Source: Pseudomonas plecoglossicida NBRC 103162 = DSM 15088
GTDB lineage: Bacteria > Pseudomonadota > Gammaproteobacteria > Pseudomonadales > Pseudomonadaceae
Reading direction: 5' to 3'
NCBI RefSeq assembly: GCF_000730665.1
Contig: NZ_BBIV01000025.1
Coordinates: 21,489 to 85,488, forward strand
DNA: 64,000 nucleotides
Part shown: piece by piece, positions 53,515 to 60,549 of the stretch
Layout of the letters: every line of letters starts with the position of its first letter
Position numbering within the stretch: position 1 is the first letter of the stretch
Made by a program: the position numbers and the translations under genes
The notes under the pieces: generated by a model
Told to the model about the DNA's origin: nothing
What the model saw: only the letters and a program-made list of their open reading frames with translations
Databases searched by the model: none

Positions 53515-53776
53515 CACAAACTCCTTTTGGACTAACGTGCTGTACCGTGCGGTAGCTACCAGCAAAATCTTGAAGCGACCCAGGCAGATTAGCTGCGTTC
53601 AACTTCATGCCCTGCTTGCGCGTATGCTCTTTTCGCGACATCCGAACGAAATTGAATAAGAAGCAAACCGTGGGCTTGGAATAAGTACTTTAGACGACAC
53701 CTGACAACCGGCAAGTTTGTCCAGGTTGTCCAGCAATGAACTGTTGTGGAAGTTTTCCGCTTATACCTTTCAGCAG
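53515..53776. other. Intergenic stretch upstream of the FadL-type gene
   Basis: About 260 bases of lower GC content than the neighbours between the AspT-like stop and the small frame. Presumed promoter region; no coding signal or clear operator seen. Confidence 0.45.
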
Positions 53777-55111
53777 TCAGGCAAAGGCGATGATGATAGG
53801 CCCGCAAACGGCCAGCAATACGTTGGAAACCGCATAACAGACGGTAAAACCGATGACCGGCGTATTGCTGCCGGCCTGTTCGATGATCATGCCGATGTGG
53901 GTGGACAGCAGACCCACCAGCGAGCCCAGCACCAGCCCCAGGGCATGCAGGGCAATGTCGCTGCGGTAGCTCGCTTGGCGGATGCGCCCTATCTGCGCGG
54001 CCAGGGCTTCGACGCTGGCGGCGCGCCCGGTCAGGCTGATGACATCGCCACGGCGCAGTACCGTTTCCGGCAGCAGCGGCAGGGGCAGGCCCTGGCGGGT
54101 GATGCCGGTCAGGAAGCAACCCATGCGCTCGGCACCGGTCAGCGCTGCCTTGACCTGGTGCAGGGTACGACCGGCCAGGTGCCGGTTGGTCAGCACGATG
54201 TCCGCGCTGCGGGTGGGGAACGACAGGCTGTCGGGGTGATCGACCTCCGGGCCGATCCAGTCGTGAAGGTCGCTGACGGCCTCGCGCAGGGCGTAGATGC
54301 CGAGGATGTCGCCACATTCCAGGACTTGCGCGGGGTCGCGTTCGAACGCTTGCCCGCCACGGGTGATGCGCTCGACGCTCAGTGACGGGTGCCGCGCCTC
54401 GATGTCGGCAATGCTCAGCCCGATGGCCGTGGCAGCACCCAGGCGATGGGCGCGCACCACGATGCGCGTGTAGGGAATGCTGATGGCGTCTTCGTTGCGC
54501 TCGATGCCCAGTTCACGCTCCAGTTCCTGGGCACTGGCGCGCAGGTCGACGCCGAGCAGGCGCGGCGCCAGGCTGCCGACGAAGACGATCAGGCCGACGG
54601 TACCGAACACATAGGTGATGGCGTAGGCCACGGCCATGTGGCTGTTGAGGGTGGTCTTGGCCGCCTCGTCCATCGGCAACTGGGCGATGGCACTGCTGGC
54701 GGTGCCCATGATCGCGGTGTCGGTGAGGGCCCCGGCGCCCAGGCCGGCGGTAAAGCCTGCATCGAAACCATAGACGGCGTTCATCGTCAGGATCACCGCC
54801 AGTGCGGTGGCGCACAGCACCACCGACAGCAGCACCAGCTTGAGGGTGCCGCGATTGAGGCTGCCGAAGAATTCCGGGCCGCTCTTGAACCCGACCGCGT
54901 AGATGAACAGGGCAAAGAACACCGACTTGAGTTCGTGTGGCACCTGCAGGCCGACCTGGCCGATCAGCAGACCCATCAGCAGCGCCCCGGCCACCGAGCC
55001 GAGGTGGAAGCTGCCCAGCTTTACCCGGCCCAGCAAGATACCCAGGGCAATGGCGAGAAATACCGCTATTTCCGGGTTGGTGCGCAACGCTCTCAGGGCC
55101 AGGTCGATCAT
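53777..55111 (-). CDS. AspT/YidE-type transporter, shortened second membrane half
   Basis: A 444-residue membrane protein. The first half has about five helices with the YidE/YbjL duplication block (FIYAVGFKSGPEFFGSLNRG, FTAGLGAGALTDTAIMGTAS). Two TrkA-C-like domains follow (about 200-370; VLECGDILGIYAL, LRRGDVISLTGRAASVEAL). The second block then runs IALHALGLVLGSLVGLLSTH directly into IIEQAGSNTPVIGFTVCYAV. Family members (aspartate:alanine exchangers) are about 560 residues, so roughly 110-120 residues with about three to four helices appear missing, in frame, at about 53890. ATG 55111 has AAGGAG upstream. Probably inactive or altered. Confidence 0.75.
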   Translation of the reverse strand: MIDLALRALRTNPEIAVFLAIALGILLGRVKLGSFHLGSVAGALLMGLLIGQVGLQVPHELKSVFFALFIYAVGFKSGPEFFGSLNRGTLKLVLLSVVLCATALAVILTMNAVYGFDAGFTAGLGAGALTDTAIMGTASSAIAQLPMDEAAKTTLNSHMAVAYAITYVFGTVGLIVFVGSLAPRLLGVDLRASAQELERELGIERNEDAISIPYTRIVVRAHRLGAATAIGLSIADIEARHPSLSVERITRGGQAFERDPAQVLECGDILGIYALREAVSDLHDWIGPEVDHPDSLSFPTRSADIVLTNRHLAGRTLHQVKAALTGAERMGCFLTGITRQGLPLPLLPETVLRRGDVISLTGRAASVEALAAQIGRIRQASYRSDIALHALGLVLGSLVGLLSTHIGMIIEQAGSNTPVIGFTVCYAVSNVLLAVCGPIIIAFA

Positions 55112-55197
55112 CGAACGCTCCTTCGGTCCAGACCTGCTTGAGTATGCGCACAAACGCAAAGGCGGCCACGCCTGTCAGCAAATGTTCAGGCCGGGCG

Positions 55198-55665
55198 CTA
55201 TCGCAACCGCAGCAAACGATCCAGCGACAGTGCCCCGGCACCCCGCCCAATCAGCAGCAGGAGCAGGCCGGCCCAGGACACGTGAGTGGGCCAGGCATCG
55301 GGGTAGACGAACACTTCGATCACCGTAGTCATGCCGAGCAAGGCCAGGGCCGATAGCCGAGTGAACAGGCCGAGTACCAGCAGGAGCGGGAACAGGTGCT
55401 CGGCGTAGGTTGCCAGGTGCGCGGCTACCCAGGGTGACACCAGCGGCAGTGCATATTCGGTCTGGAACAGATCGTAGGTGCTTGGCGTGATGCTCAACAG
55501 CCCCTCGACCTTGGTGCGGCCGGACATGAAGAAGACCGAGGCGATGCCCAGCCGCGCCACCAGGCTCAACAGGCTGTCGCTCAGCCAGCCTTGCAGGTGG
55601 TCGGCCAGGCTGTTCCAGCGCTGGCGCAGGGTGTGGGTGGGGGCGTTGGAACGGATTGTGTCCAT
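55198..55665 (-). CDS. bufD: DoxX-family membrane protein of the bufferin operon
   Basis: A 155-residue DoxX-like protein with four membrane helices (SLVARLGIASVFFMSGRTKV, YAEHLFPLLLVLGLFTRLSA, LALLGMTTVIEVFVYPDAWP, WAGLLLLLIGRGAGALSLDR). The ARLGIASVFFMSGRTKVEG start is a DoxX signature. In bufferin operons DoxX is the fourth gene (bufD); its role is not known, possibly redox support in the membrane. ATG 55665; it begins 11 bases after the bufC stop, so it is in the same transcript. Confidence 0.85.
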   Translation of the reverse strand: MDTIRSNAPTHTLRQRWNSLADHLQGWLSDSLLSLVARLGIASVFFMSGRTKVEGLLSITPSTYDLFQTEYALPLVSPWVAAHLATYAEHLFPLLLVLGLFTRLSALALLGMTTVIEVFVYPDAWPTHVSWAGLLLLLIGRGAGALSLDRLLRLR

Positions 55666-55676
55666 GGACGTTACCT

Positions 55677-56432
55677 TCAGACGAATGTGAGGGGGCACAA
55701 GGCCTTGGCCTGCAGCAGCCGGCCAAGCAGGTCGCTGAAGTCAAGGTCGGATTGGCATTGCTGGGCGAGTTGCGAGGCGTCTTGTAGCGAATGACCTGCC
55801 GCGCAGGCGTCGAGAAAGGCGCAGGCACCGATCTCCAGGGGCTGATGGCTGACACCTTCGCCGTCGCCACTCAACAGGGCGCCTTCGGCTACCCAGGGTT
55901 GTTCCGGCGGCCACGGCAACCCCTCGCGGCTGACGCGCCACAGGCTGTACGCCGGGTGCGCGTCGAACCACTGCCAGCGCACGCTGCGCCGAGGTTTCAG
56001 GTGCCCGCGGGCAAGGTCGGTGGCGGTCATGCCGGCCAAATCGGTCAGGGTCAGGCACGGGTCTTCTTCGGCACTGAACACGTCGCACCAGTGCCAGTCC
56101 AGGCGCGCGACATCGGCCAGGTAAAGCAAGCCGTGACTGTCCTGCAGTGCTTGCAGGAGCGCTGGGAAGGCCGCGCCATAGTGGATCAGCCGGGGGTCTT
56201 CAGGCGGCGTTTGTTGCGCGTATGTGCTGGCTGCCTGGTGCATCCAGTGGGGGCCGACCAGTGTCTCGATGCTTGGGAAGTTGGCCCGTAGCGCCTCGAC
56301 ACAGCCGGACAGTACGGTATTGCGGTAGACCGCGAAGGCCGCCTGCTCGCTGAGGCAGGTCAGTGCCGGGGCAGGGCGCTGGTACAGCGCGTCAAGAAAA
56401 GCATCCTGGAACTGGCCAAGGGACAGGTTCAT
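55677..56432 (-). CDS. bufC: DUF2063 partner protein (BufC type)
   Basis: A 251-residue soluble protein with the DUF2063 N-terminus (LGQFQDAFLDALYQRP, AFAVYRNTVLSGCVEALRAN, FPSIETLVG) annotated in databases as putative DNA-binding, but now understood as the partner protein of DUF692 (MNIO) enzymes that presents the precursor peptide. The C-terminal half is a separate domain. ATG 56432 overlaps the stop of the DUF692 gene (ATGA), indicating tight coupling. Confidence 0.87.
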   Translation of the reverse strand: MNLSLGQFQDAFLDALYQRPAPALTCLSEQAAFAVYRNTVLSGCVEALRANFPSIETLVGPHWMHQAASTYAQQTPPEDPRLIHYGAAFPALLQALQDSHGLLYLADVARLDWHWCDVFSAEEDPCLTLTDLAGMTATDLARGHLKPRRSVRWQWFDAHPAYSLWRVSREGLPWPPEQPWVAEGALLSGDGEGVSHQPLEIGACAFLDACAAGHSLQDASQLAQQCQSDLDFSDLLGRLLQAKALCPLTFV

Positions 56433-57262
56433 GGCAAGGCTCCTGCGCTGGCAAGGGTCGCTTGGGCGATGGTGCGTTCGCGCAGCAGTTCAGCGAACGC
56501 GGGGACGTTGCCGTCACGCTCGATCAGCGTCGGACGTGGGCCTGTACGGGTGATCAAGTGGCGATACAACGCCCAGACCGGCTCGGCAATGGCCGCGTCG
56601 TGGGAGTCGATCAGCAGGCCAGCCTGTTGGTCCTGGCTGTACCCGGCAAGGTGTACTTCGCTGATCGCTTGGGACGGGAAGCGGTCGAGATAGCGCGCCG
56701 CATCGAAGCCCAGGTTATGGGCGCTGACATGCACGTTGTTGACGTCCAGCAGCAGCGTGCAATCGGTGCGGCGGACCAGCTCGGTGAGAAATTCGATTTC
56801 GTCCCAGTCGTGACCTTCGAGGTGCAGGTAGTGGCTGGGATTTTCCAGGGCAATGTTGCGTCCCAGCGCATCCTGGGTGCGCAGGATGTTTTCGCTGATG
56901 CGGTTCAACGCTTCATTACTGCGCGGAAACGGCAGCAGGTCGGGATGATACTGGCCACGCCAGGTGGACCAGGCCAGGTGTTCGGACACCAGCACCGGCC
57001 TGACCCGCTCGATCAGCGCGCGCAGGCGGCGCAGGTGACTGGCATCCGGTTCGGCGTCGGCTGCCAGCGACAGCGCTACGCCGTGCAGCGACAGCGCATG
57101 GCGTTCGGCCATGCGCTCCAGCCAGGCCAGGCGCGGTCCGCCGACCATGTAGTTTTCCGGGTGTACCTCGTACCACAGGCCCTCGGCGTCACACGCCAGG
57201 GCCTGGGCATAGTGCTCGGCCTTGAGCCCGAGCCCAGCGCCGAGGGGCGCATTCCGGTTCAT
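56429..57262 (-). CDS. bufB: DUF692/MNIO multinuclear iron oxidase (BufB type)
   Basis: A 277-residue TIM-barrel enzyme. Iron-binding residues are visible in YEVHPENYMVGG, LVSEHLAWSTW, NIALENPSHYL, LLLDVNNVHVSAHNLG, SEVHLAGYSQD, LIDSHDAAIAEPVWALY and IERDGNVPAF. MNIO enzymes oxidise Cys residues of small precursor peptides; in bufferins they form copper-binding thiooxazole groups. ATG 57262 lies 16 bases after the DUF2282 stop. Gene order DUF2282-DUF692-DUF2063-DoxX is that of the bufferin operon. Confidence 0.93.
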   Translation of the reverse strand: MNRNAPLGAGLGLKAEHYAQALACDAEGLWYEVHPENYMVGGPRLAWLERMAERHALSLHGVALSLAADAEPDASHLRRLRALIERVRPVLVSEHLAWSTWRGQYHPDLLPFPRSNEALNRISENILRTQDALGRNIALENPSHYLHLEGHDWDEIEFLTELVRRTDCTLLLDVNNVHVSAHNLGFDAARYLDRFPSQAISEVHLAGYSQDQQAGLLIDSHDAAIAEPVWALYRHLITRTGPRPTLIERDGNVPAFAELLRERTIAQATLASAGALP

Positions 57263-57278
57263 GGTCGGCAGCCTCCAC

Positions 57279-57557
57279 TCAGGACTTGACCGGGGTGAGC
57301 GAGCCCATGCCGTTAGGGGTCTTGATCGAGGTGCAGGTGCCGGCCGGGACGTTCTTCCAGTGCATGCCGTCGTAGTCTTTTTTCGCACTGCCGGCGCAGG
57401 TGGTGCCGGCACCGGCCTTGCAGTCGTTCTTGCCGGCCATGGCGACGCCGTAGCATTTTTCCATGGCGGCGCCAGTACTCGGGGCATCACCTGCCATGGC
57501 GACATTGGCCAGCGAGGCGAGGGCGAGGGCGGCGGTGGTGAGGGCGAGGGTTTTCAT
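57279..57557 (-). CDS. bufA1: DUF2282 bufferin precursor (copper-binding RiPP)
   Basis: A 92-residue exported protein: signal peptide MKTLALTTAALALASLANVA (cleaved near AMAG) and a Gly/Ala-rich core with four Cys in family context: EKCYGVAMAGKNDC, GTTCAGSAKKDYDG and VPAGTCTSI. DUF2282 proteins are bufferin precursors whose Cys are modified by the neighbouring MNIO enzyme and which sequester copper in the periplasm. It is the first gene of the operon; GGAG lies about 7 bases before ATG 57557, and an ECF-type promoter motif lies 56 bases upstream. Confidence 0.92.
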   Translation of the reverse strand: MKTLALTTAALALASLANVAMAGDAPSTGAAMEKCYGVAMAGKNDCKAGAGTTCAGSAKKDYDGMHWKNVPAGTCTSIKTPNGMGSLTPVKS

Positions 57558-57612
57558 GGTGTTCTCTCCAAAGGGTTGGGCCGTGGCGAATTACCGGCGG
57601 CTCATCGAGTAA

Positions 57613-57638
57613 TTCGCGTCGATCAGCGCTGCGGTTAC
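57613..57638 (-). promoter_or_regulatory. ECF (SigF-type) promoter of the bufferin operon
   Basis: On the minus strand: GTAACC (57638-57633), exactly 16 bases, CGAA (57616-57613). This equals the Caulobacter SigF promoter consensus GTAACC-N16-CGAA as I remember it. It is 56 bases upstream of the bufA start, a suitable leader length, and faces the operon. Confidence 0.8.
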
Positions 57639-57804
57639 AGCACGGGGAAATTAATTTTCGCGACCTGACCGATCACTCAGGGGAACGCTGAAGAAGACGT
57701 CCAGATTTGGCAGAATGCGTGTCTTGTTAAGTGGCTATTTCAGGCCATCCTTAGTGCGCTCACGGGAGCGTTTGTGGTTCGATTGAAAGAAACTCTTTCC
57801 CGGT

Positions 57805-57830
57805 GTAACCATGGCGCTCTATGCAACGAA
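57805..57830 (+). promoter_or_regulatory. Second GTAACC-N16-CGAA motif, at the sigma-factor gene
   Basis: GTAACC at 57805-57810, 16 bases, CGAA at 57827-57830, on the plus strand facing the sigma gene. It overlaps the annotated ATG (57821), so a transcript from it would start inside the present coding sequence. Suggests autoregulation with a downstream start codon or a shortened product. Confidence 0.65.
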
Positions 57831-58408
57831 CTAATCCACAGGAACTGCTCACAGCCCGCGAGGGGCAACTGCAAGCGTTGTTGCTGCAGGGCCTGGAGGG
57901 GGATGCACGGGCTTACCGCGAGTTTCTCGCGGCGTTGGCGTCGCACCTGCGTGGGTTTCTGCGGCGGCGCCTGGCGCATCGCCCTGCCGAGGCCGAAGAC
58001 CTGCTGCAAGAGGTGCTGCTGGCCGTCCATAACGCCCGCCACACCTATCAGCCGCAACAGCCACTGACGGCTTGGGTGCAGGCGATTGCCCGCTACAAGC
58101 TGGTCGACTACCTGCGCCGGTATGGTCAGCGCGAGGCGAGGCACGTGTCCCTGGAAGACGACAGCGACCTGTTCGCTGCCAATGAAGAAGCACCCGCCGA
58201 GGCCCGCCGCGACCTTGGCAAATTGCTGGAACAGTTGCCCGAGCGTCAGCGTGCGCCAATCGTCCACGTCAAGCTCGAAGGCTTGTCGGTGGACGAAACA
58301 GCGCGTATCACTGGGTTATCCAGCTCGGCGGTCAAGGTGGGCATCCATCGTGGGCTCAAGGCCTTGGCCAGGCTGATTCGAGGTAGTGACGACGATGAAA
58401 ACCGATGA
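57821..58408 (+). CDS. ECF sigma factor (SigF/ECF16-like)
   Basis: A 195-residue ECF sigma factor. Region 2 holds YREFLAALASHLRGFLRRRL and the conserved DLLQEVLLAVHNARHTY; region 2.3-2.4 follows in PLTAWVQAIARYKLVDYLRR; region 4 has LEQLPERQRAPIVHVKLEGL and the helix-turn-helix ETARITGLSSSAVKVGIHRG. It is divergent from the bufferin operon and followed by an NrsF-like anti-sigma gene, as in the copper/metal-responsive SigF-NrsF system. ATG 57821 lies inside the putative promoter motif, so a start further inside (for example around 57870, after GAGGGG) should be considered. Confidence 0.9.
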   Translation: MQRTNPQELLTAREGQLQALLLQGLEGDARAYREFLAALASHLRGFLRRRLAHRPAEAEDLLQEVLLAVHNARHTYQPQQPLTAWVQAIARYKLVDYLRRYGQREARHVSLEDDSDLFAANEEAPAEARRDLGKLLEQLPERQRAPIVHVKLEGLSVDETARITGLSSSAVKVGIHRGLKALARLIRGSDDDENR

Positions 58409-59036
58409 ACTGATTACCCTGCTGGCCAGCGGGGAAGGGCCAGTGGGCCATCATGCGCTGGCACGACGCTTCGGCCAGGCGCTGCTGGTCGGCATGCTCG
58501 GCGCGGTGTTGTTGACGGCGACGGTCTATGGGGTGCGCAGCGACCTCGCCGAAGTAGCGCGTACGCCATTGTTCTGGGCAAAGCTGGCCTTGCCTGGCAG
58601 CCTGGCGTTGCTCGGGCTGTGGCTGACGCAGCGCCTGGCCAGGCCAGGCGTCAGGGGCGGAATTGTCTGGGGGCTGCTTGGCGTGCCGCTGCTGATGGTC
58701 TGGCTGGGAGCGGCGATCAGCCTGTCCGGGGCTCCGGTCGAAGCACGTGCCGAGCTGATCTTCGGGAGAACCTGGCGCACCTGTGCGTTGAACATCGCAC
58801 TGCTCTCGGCGCCGGTTTTCATCGCCGTGTTCTGGGCGTTGCGCGGCCTCGCCCCAACGCGCCTGTGTCAGGCCGGTGCAGCCGGTGGCCTGCTGGCTGG
58901 CGCGACGGCGACGCTTGCCTACTGCCTGCATTGCCCCGAAATGCAGGTGCCGTTCTGGGGCGTGTGGTATGTGCTGGGCATGTCGCTGCCGACCGCGCTC
59001 GGCGCGGCATTGGGGCCGCGTCTGCTACGGTGGTAG
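58395..59036 (+). CDS. NrsF-family (DUF1109) membrane anti-sigma factor
   Basis: A 213-residue protein with six membrane helices (ALLVGMLGAVLLTATVYGV, GGIVWGLLGVPLLMVWLGAA, ALNIALLSAPVFIAVFWALR and others), the DUF1109/NrsF layout. Conserved Cys residues that serve metal sensing in NrsF appear here in TWRTCALNI and AYCLHCPEMQVPFW. It would hold the ECF factor at the membrane until metal or oxidative stress releases it. ATG 58395 overlaps the sigma stop by 14 bases, so the pair is translationally coupled. Confidence 0.88.
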   Translation: MKTDELITLLASGEGPVGHHALARRFGQALLVGMLGAVLLTATVYGVRSDLAEVARTPLFWAKLALPGSLALLGLWLTQRLARPGVRGGIVWGLLGVPLLMVWLGAAISLSGAPVEARAELIFGRTWRTCALNIALLSAPVFIAVFWALRGLAPTRLCQAGAAGGLLAGATATLAYCLHCPEMQVPFWGVWYVLGMSLPTALGAALGPRLLRW

Positions 59037-59072
59037 GGGACGACCGGCAAGTTTTCCGCTAGAATGGCCGCC

Positions 59073-59150
59073 GGGTGCTAGCTGCATGATGCAGTGAAGC
59101 AGGTTAAACAGCTACGCAGGTCGGGCCGCCTTGCGGGAGTACTTGCGCCC
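59073..59150 (+). promoter_or_regulatory. Structured nhaA leader, candidate nhaA-I (Li+) riboswitch
   Basis: The leader can fold with GGGTGC (59073-59078) pairing GCGCCC (59145-59150, touching the ATG), and TAGCTG (59079-59084) pairing CAGCTA (59109-59114) around GAAGCAGGTTAAA. The GGGAG Shine-Dalgarno (59135-59139) lies inside the structure. Sequence and position resemble the nhaA-I motif, reported as a lithium-responsive riboswitch upstream of nhaA. Confidence 0.65.
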
Positions 59151-60509
59151 ATGCAAAAACATGTAATGCCCCGTGCCCAGCGAATCGCCCAGCGCGCATT
59201 CGCCAATCTGGAGCGCTTCCTGCACATCGAGGCCGTCAGCGGCATCGTCCTGTTGATCGCCGCCGTGGTCGCGCTGGTCTGGGCGAACTCGCCCGCAGCG
59301 TCCAGCTACGAGGCCCTTTGGCATGCGCCGGTGACCTTCGGTGTCGGCTCGCTGGTGTTCTCCCAATCCCTGCACTTCTGGGTCAACGACGGCCTGATGA
59401 CCATCTTCTTCCTGGTCGTCGGCATGGAAATTCGCCGCGAGATCCATGAAGGTGCGTTGTCCAGTCTGCGCCAGGCCACGCTGCCCATGGCGGCGGCAGT
59501 TGGCGGGGTGGCCGTGCCCGCGCTGATCTACCTGGCGTTCAGCCATGCACCTGCCGAACAGCAAGGCTGGGCGGTACCCACCGCCACCGACATCGCCTTC
59601 GCGGTCGGCGTGCTGGCCCTGCTCGGCAAGTCGATCCCTTCCAACGTGCGGGTGTTCCTGCTGGCGTTGGCGATCATCGACGACATCATTGCCGTGCTGA
59701 TCATTGCCATCTTCTACACCGGCGGCCTCGACTACGCCGGCTTCGCGGTGGCTGCGCTGGGCCTGATGCTGGTGATCGGCCTGCAGAAGATCGGTGTCGG
59801 TTCGGCCTATGCCTATGTGGTGCCCGGTGCCATCGTCTGGCTGGGCGTGCTGATGACTGGCGCCCATCCGACCTTGGCGGGTGTGATTCTGGGCCTGATG
59901 ACCCCGGTCAGGTCCATGCCCCTGGGCCAGCGCCCGGTGGACGCCATTTCCCGCGTGACCGACGACCTGCTCGGCCGTGCCAAGGCACCGGAAGGTGACA
60001 GCAGCAGGCTGATCAGCCCGCTGAAGCAGCTGCGCCTGGCCCAGCGCGAACTGGTGCCGCCGGTGACCCGCGTGCAGGGCAGTCTGCACCCCTGGGTGGC
60101 CTACGGCATCATGCCGGTATTCGCCCTGGCCAACGCCGGCGTGAGCCTGTCGGGGATCGACCTGTCTGCCGCCGGGCCTTACTGGGTGATGATCGCCGTG
60201 GCAGCGGCGCTGGTGGTGGGCAAGCCCTTGGGCATCGTCCTGGTCAGCTGGCTGATGGTGCGCCTGGGTTGGTGTGCGCTGCCGGCGGGGGTGACCTGGC
60301 GCAGCATTACCCTGATCGGGCTGTTGGCGGGTATCGGTTTCACCATGTCGATCTTCATCGCCAACCTGGCCTTCGCCGACCCGGGCGCCCTGGGTGCGGC
60401 CAAGCTGGGTGTGCTGTCGGGTTCGGTGATTGCTGCCGTGCTGGGGCTGGCGTGGGGCATGTGGAGCCTGCGCAAGGCTGCCAAGGTCGTTCACGCTGAA
60501 GCGAGCTGA
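59151..60509 (+). CDS. nhaA: NhaA-type Na+(Li+)/H+ antiporter
   Basis: A 452-residue membrane antiporter with about twelve helices. The ion-binding aspartates are adjacent in LALAIIDDIIAVLIIAIFY (Asp177-Asp178), and the unwound-helix motif TATDIAFAVGVLALLG (144-159) is present. It expels Na+ or Li+ in exchange for protons. ATG 59151 directly follows the structured leader; an in-frame GTG at 59094 lies inside that leader and is unlikely. Sits between the sigma/anti-sigma pair and a convergent permease gene. Confidence 0.93.
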   Translation: MQKHVMPRAQRIAQRAFANLERFLHIEAVSGIVLLIAAVVALVWANSPAASSYEALWHAPVTFGVGSLVFSQSLHFWVNDGLMTIFFLVVGMEIRREIHEGALSSLRQATLPMAAAVGGVAVPALIYLAFSHAPAEQQGWAVPTATDIAFAVGVLALLGKSIPSNVRVFLLALAIIDDIIAVLIIAIFYTGGLDYAGFAVAALGLMLVIGLQKIGVGSAYAYVVPGAIVWLGVLMTGAHPTLAGVILGLMTPVRSMPLGQRPVDAISRVTDDLLGRAKAPEGDSSRLISPLKQLRLAQRELVPPVTRVQGSLHPWVAYGIMPVFALANAGVSLSGIDLSAAGPYWVMIAVAAALVVGKPLGIVLVSWLMVRLGWCALPAGVTWRSITLIGLLAGIGFTMSIFIANLAFADPGALGAAKLGVLSGSVIAAVLGLAWGMWSLRKAAKVVHAEAS

Positions 60510-60524
60510 CGGCTAGCTGTGACG

Positions 60525-60543
60525 GGGGCTGCGCAGCAGCCCC
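60525..60543. terminator. GC hairpin between convergent nhaA and permease genes
   Basis: GGGGCTGC-GCA-GCAGCCCC, 15 bases after the nhaA stop and 6 before the permease stop. Suits a shared terminator but lacks T-runs. Confidence 0.5.
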
Positions 60544-60549
60544 AATCAC

